From positions 62,001 to 126,000 of the forward strand of contig PBIO01000020.1 of NCBI GenBank assembly GCA_002720865.1: DNA of 64,000 nt, read 5' to 3'. The notes beneath the pieces are model-generated. The model did no database searches. It had not been told where the DNA came from and saw only the letters and a list, made by a program, of their open reading frames with translations. This DNA comes from Halobacteriovorax sp. GTDB lineage: Bacteria; Bdellovibrionota; Bacteriovoracia; Bacteriovoracales; Bacteriovoracaceae. Both the position numbers and the translations under genes were made by a program. Numbering within the stretch: the stretch's first letter is position 1; every line of letters begins with the position of its first letter. Below are positions 62,695-64,000 of the stretch, in pieces.

Positions 62695-64000
62695 TATTTC
62701 ACCTCCAAGTATGGAAGCAGCCCGTGACGGCCACCTTCGCGGCCAAAGCCACTTTCTTTATATCCACCAAAGGGTGAAGTTGGATCAAATTTATTATATG
62801 TATTGGCCCAGATTACACCGGCCTTTAACCCGCCGGCCACCTGATGAACTTTCGATCCTTTCTCAGACCAAATTCCCGCCGCTAGTCCGTACTGAGTATC
62901 ATTTGCTTTTACGATAGCCTCTTCAGGAGTTCTAAAAGTCATGATGGAAAGAACTGGTCCAAAGACCTCGTCTCTTACAATCATGTCTGAAGTTGAGCAA
63001 TTATCAAAGAAGCATGGAGCGTGATAATAACCTTTACGTGGAACTTTAACGTCTGCTTGATGAAAATCAGCTCCGCCTTTTTTAGCCTGTGCAACCATTT
63101 CTTTAATCTTAACAAGCTGCTCTTTATGGTTAATGGCACCAATATCTGTGTTCTTATCCATTGGATCACCAACACGAAGAGAGGACATTCTCTTTTTCAG
63201 TTTTTTAACAACGATATCGTGAACCGACTCTTCAACAAGAAGCCTAGAACCAGCACAGCAAACATGCCCTTGGTTAAAGTAAATACCATTAATAATTCCC
63301 TCAATGGCCTGATCAATAGCCGCGTCAGCAAAAATAATATTAGCTGACTTACCACCAAGCTCAAGAGTAAGTTTTTTGTTGGTATGACCAATATTTTTAG
63401 CGATCAGCTTTCCAATATCAGTTGAGCCCGTAAAGGCAACTTTATTAACATCTTTATGATCAACAAGTGCGGCACCTGTAGGACCTTCTCCTGTTACAAT
63501 ATTTACAACACCTTTTGGTAGTCCTGCTTCCTGGCATACTTCCGCTAAAAGAAGGGCCGTAAGCGGGGTCTGCTCAGCTGGTTTTAAAACAACCGTATTC
63601 CCACAGGCCAAGGCCGGGGCGATCTTCCAAGCGGCCATAAGAAGCGGAAAGTTCCAAGGAATAATCTGTCCACAAACACCAATGGATTTTACATCTTTAC
63701 CTGGGTAAACATATTCAAGTTTATCGGCCCATCCGGCGTTATAAAAAAAGTGCGCGGCCGCAAGTGGAATATCCACATCTCTTGATTCTTTAATTGGTTT
63801 GCCACCGTCGAGTGTTTCAAGCACAGCAAATTCTCTAGCTCTTTCTTGAAGAATTCTAGCGATTCTAAATAGGTATTTGCCTCGATCTTTTCCAGACATC
63901 TTCCCCCACTCGCCTTCGTACGCTTTACGAGCAGCCTTAACGGCCTTATCGATATCTTTCTCATTACCAATAGCAAACTTACCAAGGGATTCTTCAGTGG
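62694..64000 (-). CDS. Aldehyde dehydrogenase (5' end outside the window)
   Basis: The frame remains open to base 64000, so the gene starts beyond the window; the ATG at 63899 is internal. The visible 435 residues include IIPWNFPLLMAAWKIAPALACGNTVVLKPAEQTPL, GVVNIVTGEG, FTGSTDIGK, the catalytic glutamate ELGGKSA, the nucleophile region NQGHVCCAGSRL, and EVFGPVL. This NAD-dependent enzyme oxidises aldehydes; the substrate is unknown. It leads the pair with the truncated homolog and the terminator beyond. Confidence 0.92.
   Translation of the reverse strand, partial: TEESLGKFAIGNEKDIDKAVKAARKAYEGEWGKMSGKDRGKYLFRIARILQERAREFAVLETLDGGKPIKESRDVDIPLAAAHFFYNAGWADKLEYVYPGKDVKSIGVCGQIIPWNFPLLMAAWKIAPALACGNTVVLKPAEQTPLTALLLAEVCQEAGLPKGVVNIVTGEGPTGAALVDHKDVNKVAFTGSTDIGKLIAKNIGHTNKKLTLELGGKSANIIFADAAIDQAIEGIINGIYFNQGHVCCAGSRLLVEESVHDIVVKKLKKRMSSLRVGDPMDKNTDIGAINHKEQLVKIKEMVAQAKKGGADFHQADVKVPRKGYYHAPCFFDNCSTSDMIVRDEVFGPVLSIMTFRTPEEAIVKANDTQYGLAAGIWSEKGSKVHQVAGGLKAGVIWANTYNKFDPTSPFGGYKESGFGREGGRHGLLPYLEVK

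Noticed and set aside
1-64000. tRNA, rRNA, IS elements, prophage or attachment sites
   Set aside because: No tRNA-like T-arm, transposase, integrase or terminal repeats were seen by eye; a tRNAscan-SE or ISfinder run would confirm.

Overview
The window is about 38% GC, gene-dense chromosome with no IS elements, phage genes, rRNA or tRNA that I could see. Several traits point to a Gram-negative, Bdellovibrio-like organism, most likely Bacteriovoracia/Halobacteriovorax type. These are many secreted or lipobox proteins of unknown function, a TIGR02147/DUF4423 regulator, DUF547 and DUF2799 proteins, PilZ-like and HD-GYP proteins, an L,D-transpeptidase-type wall enzyme, several zinc metalloproteases, and GCC-rich codon use on an AT-rich background. 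The taxonomic call is inference.

Layout. 1-9.5 kb holds metabolism and transport: an edge-cut PuuD-like protein, SulP permease, DUF547 lipoprotein plus glycerate 2-kinase, CNT nucleoside transporter, PgsA-like enzyme, MOSC protein, DUF2799 lipoprotein, an ArsR-AHSA1 operon with a perfect 20-bp operator palindrome, and a PilZ-like protein. 9.6-16.2 kb has two secreted metalloproteases, transaldolase, a fatty acid hydroxylase and a sigma/anti-sigma/histidine kinase operon. 16.3-21.4 kb carries an arsM - DUF547 - radical SAM operon, then a membrane GT-C glycosyltransferase divergent from a GT2; this looks like an arsenic-modification (arsenosugar-like) locus. A strongly structured intergenic segment lies inside it (19076-19331).

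21.3-31.9 kb holds an HD-GYP protein, a spondin-domain protein, a DUF547/beta-barrel/small acidic protein operon, and two modules in which a DNA-binding regulator sits with duplicated secreted proteins. 31.9-39.7 kb has a long L,D-transpeptidase-like protein, a periplasmic phospholipase D, a tandem-repeat Cys protein and two adjacent HExxH proteins. 39.7-46.6 kb has gshA, then an RND exporter / LolA-like / FecR-plus-barrel operon. 46.6-52.7 kb is one 2034-residue exported protein with about 27 four-cysteine repeats, the most striking object in the window. 53-64 kb has an ECF sigma factor with a VWA/anti-sigma-like partner, a lysozyme-like lipoprotein, purE-purK, a CHASE/PAS histidine kinase and an aldehyde dehydrogenase pair cut by the right edge.

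Two genome-style signals recur. Five convergent gene pairs end in a shared 4-bp self-complementary stop (CTAG, TTAA or TTAG). At least six genes without a Shine-Dalgarno have a -10-like hexamer only 6-8 nt before the start codon, suggesting leaderless transcripts. Eight lipobox proteins are encoded, none with Asp after the lipid Cys. No CRISPR array was found, and no stretch over 300 bases lacks a gene.
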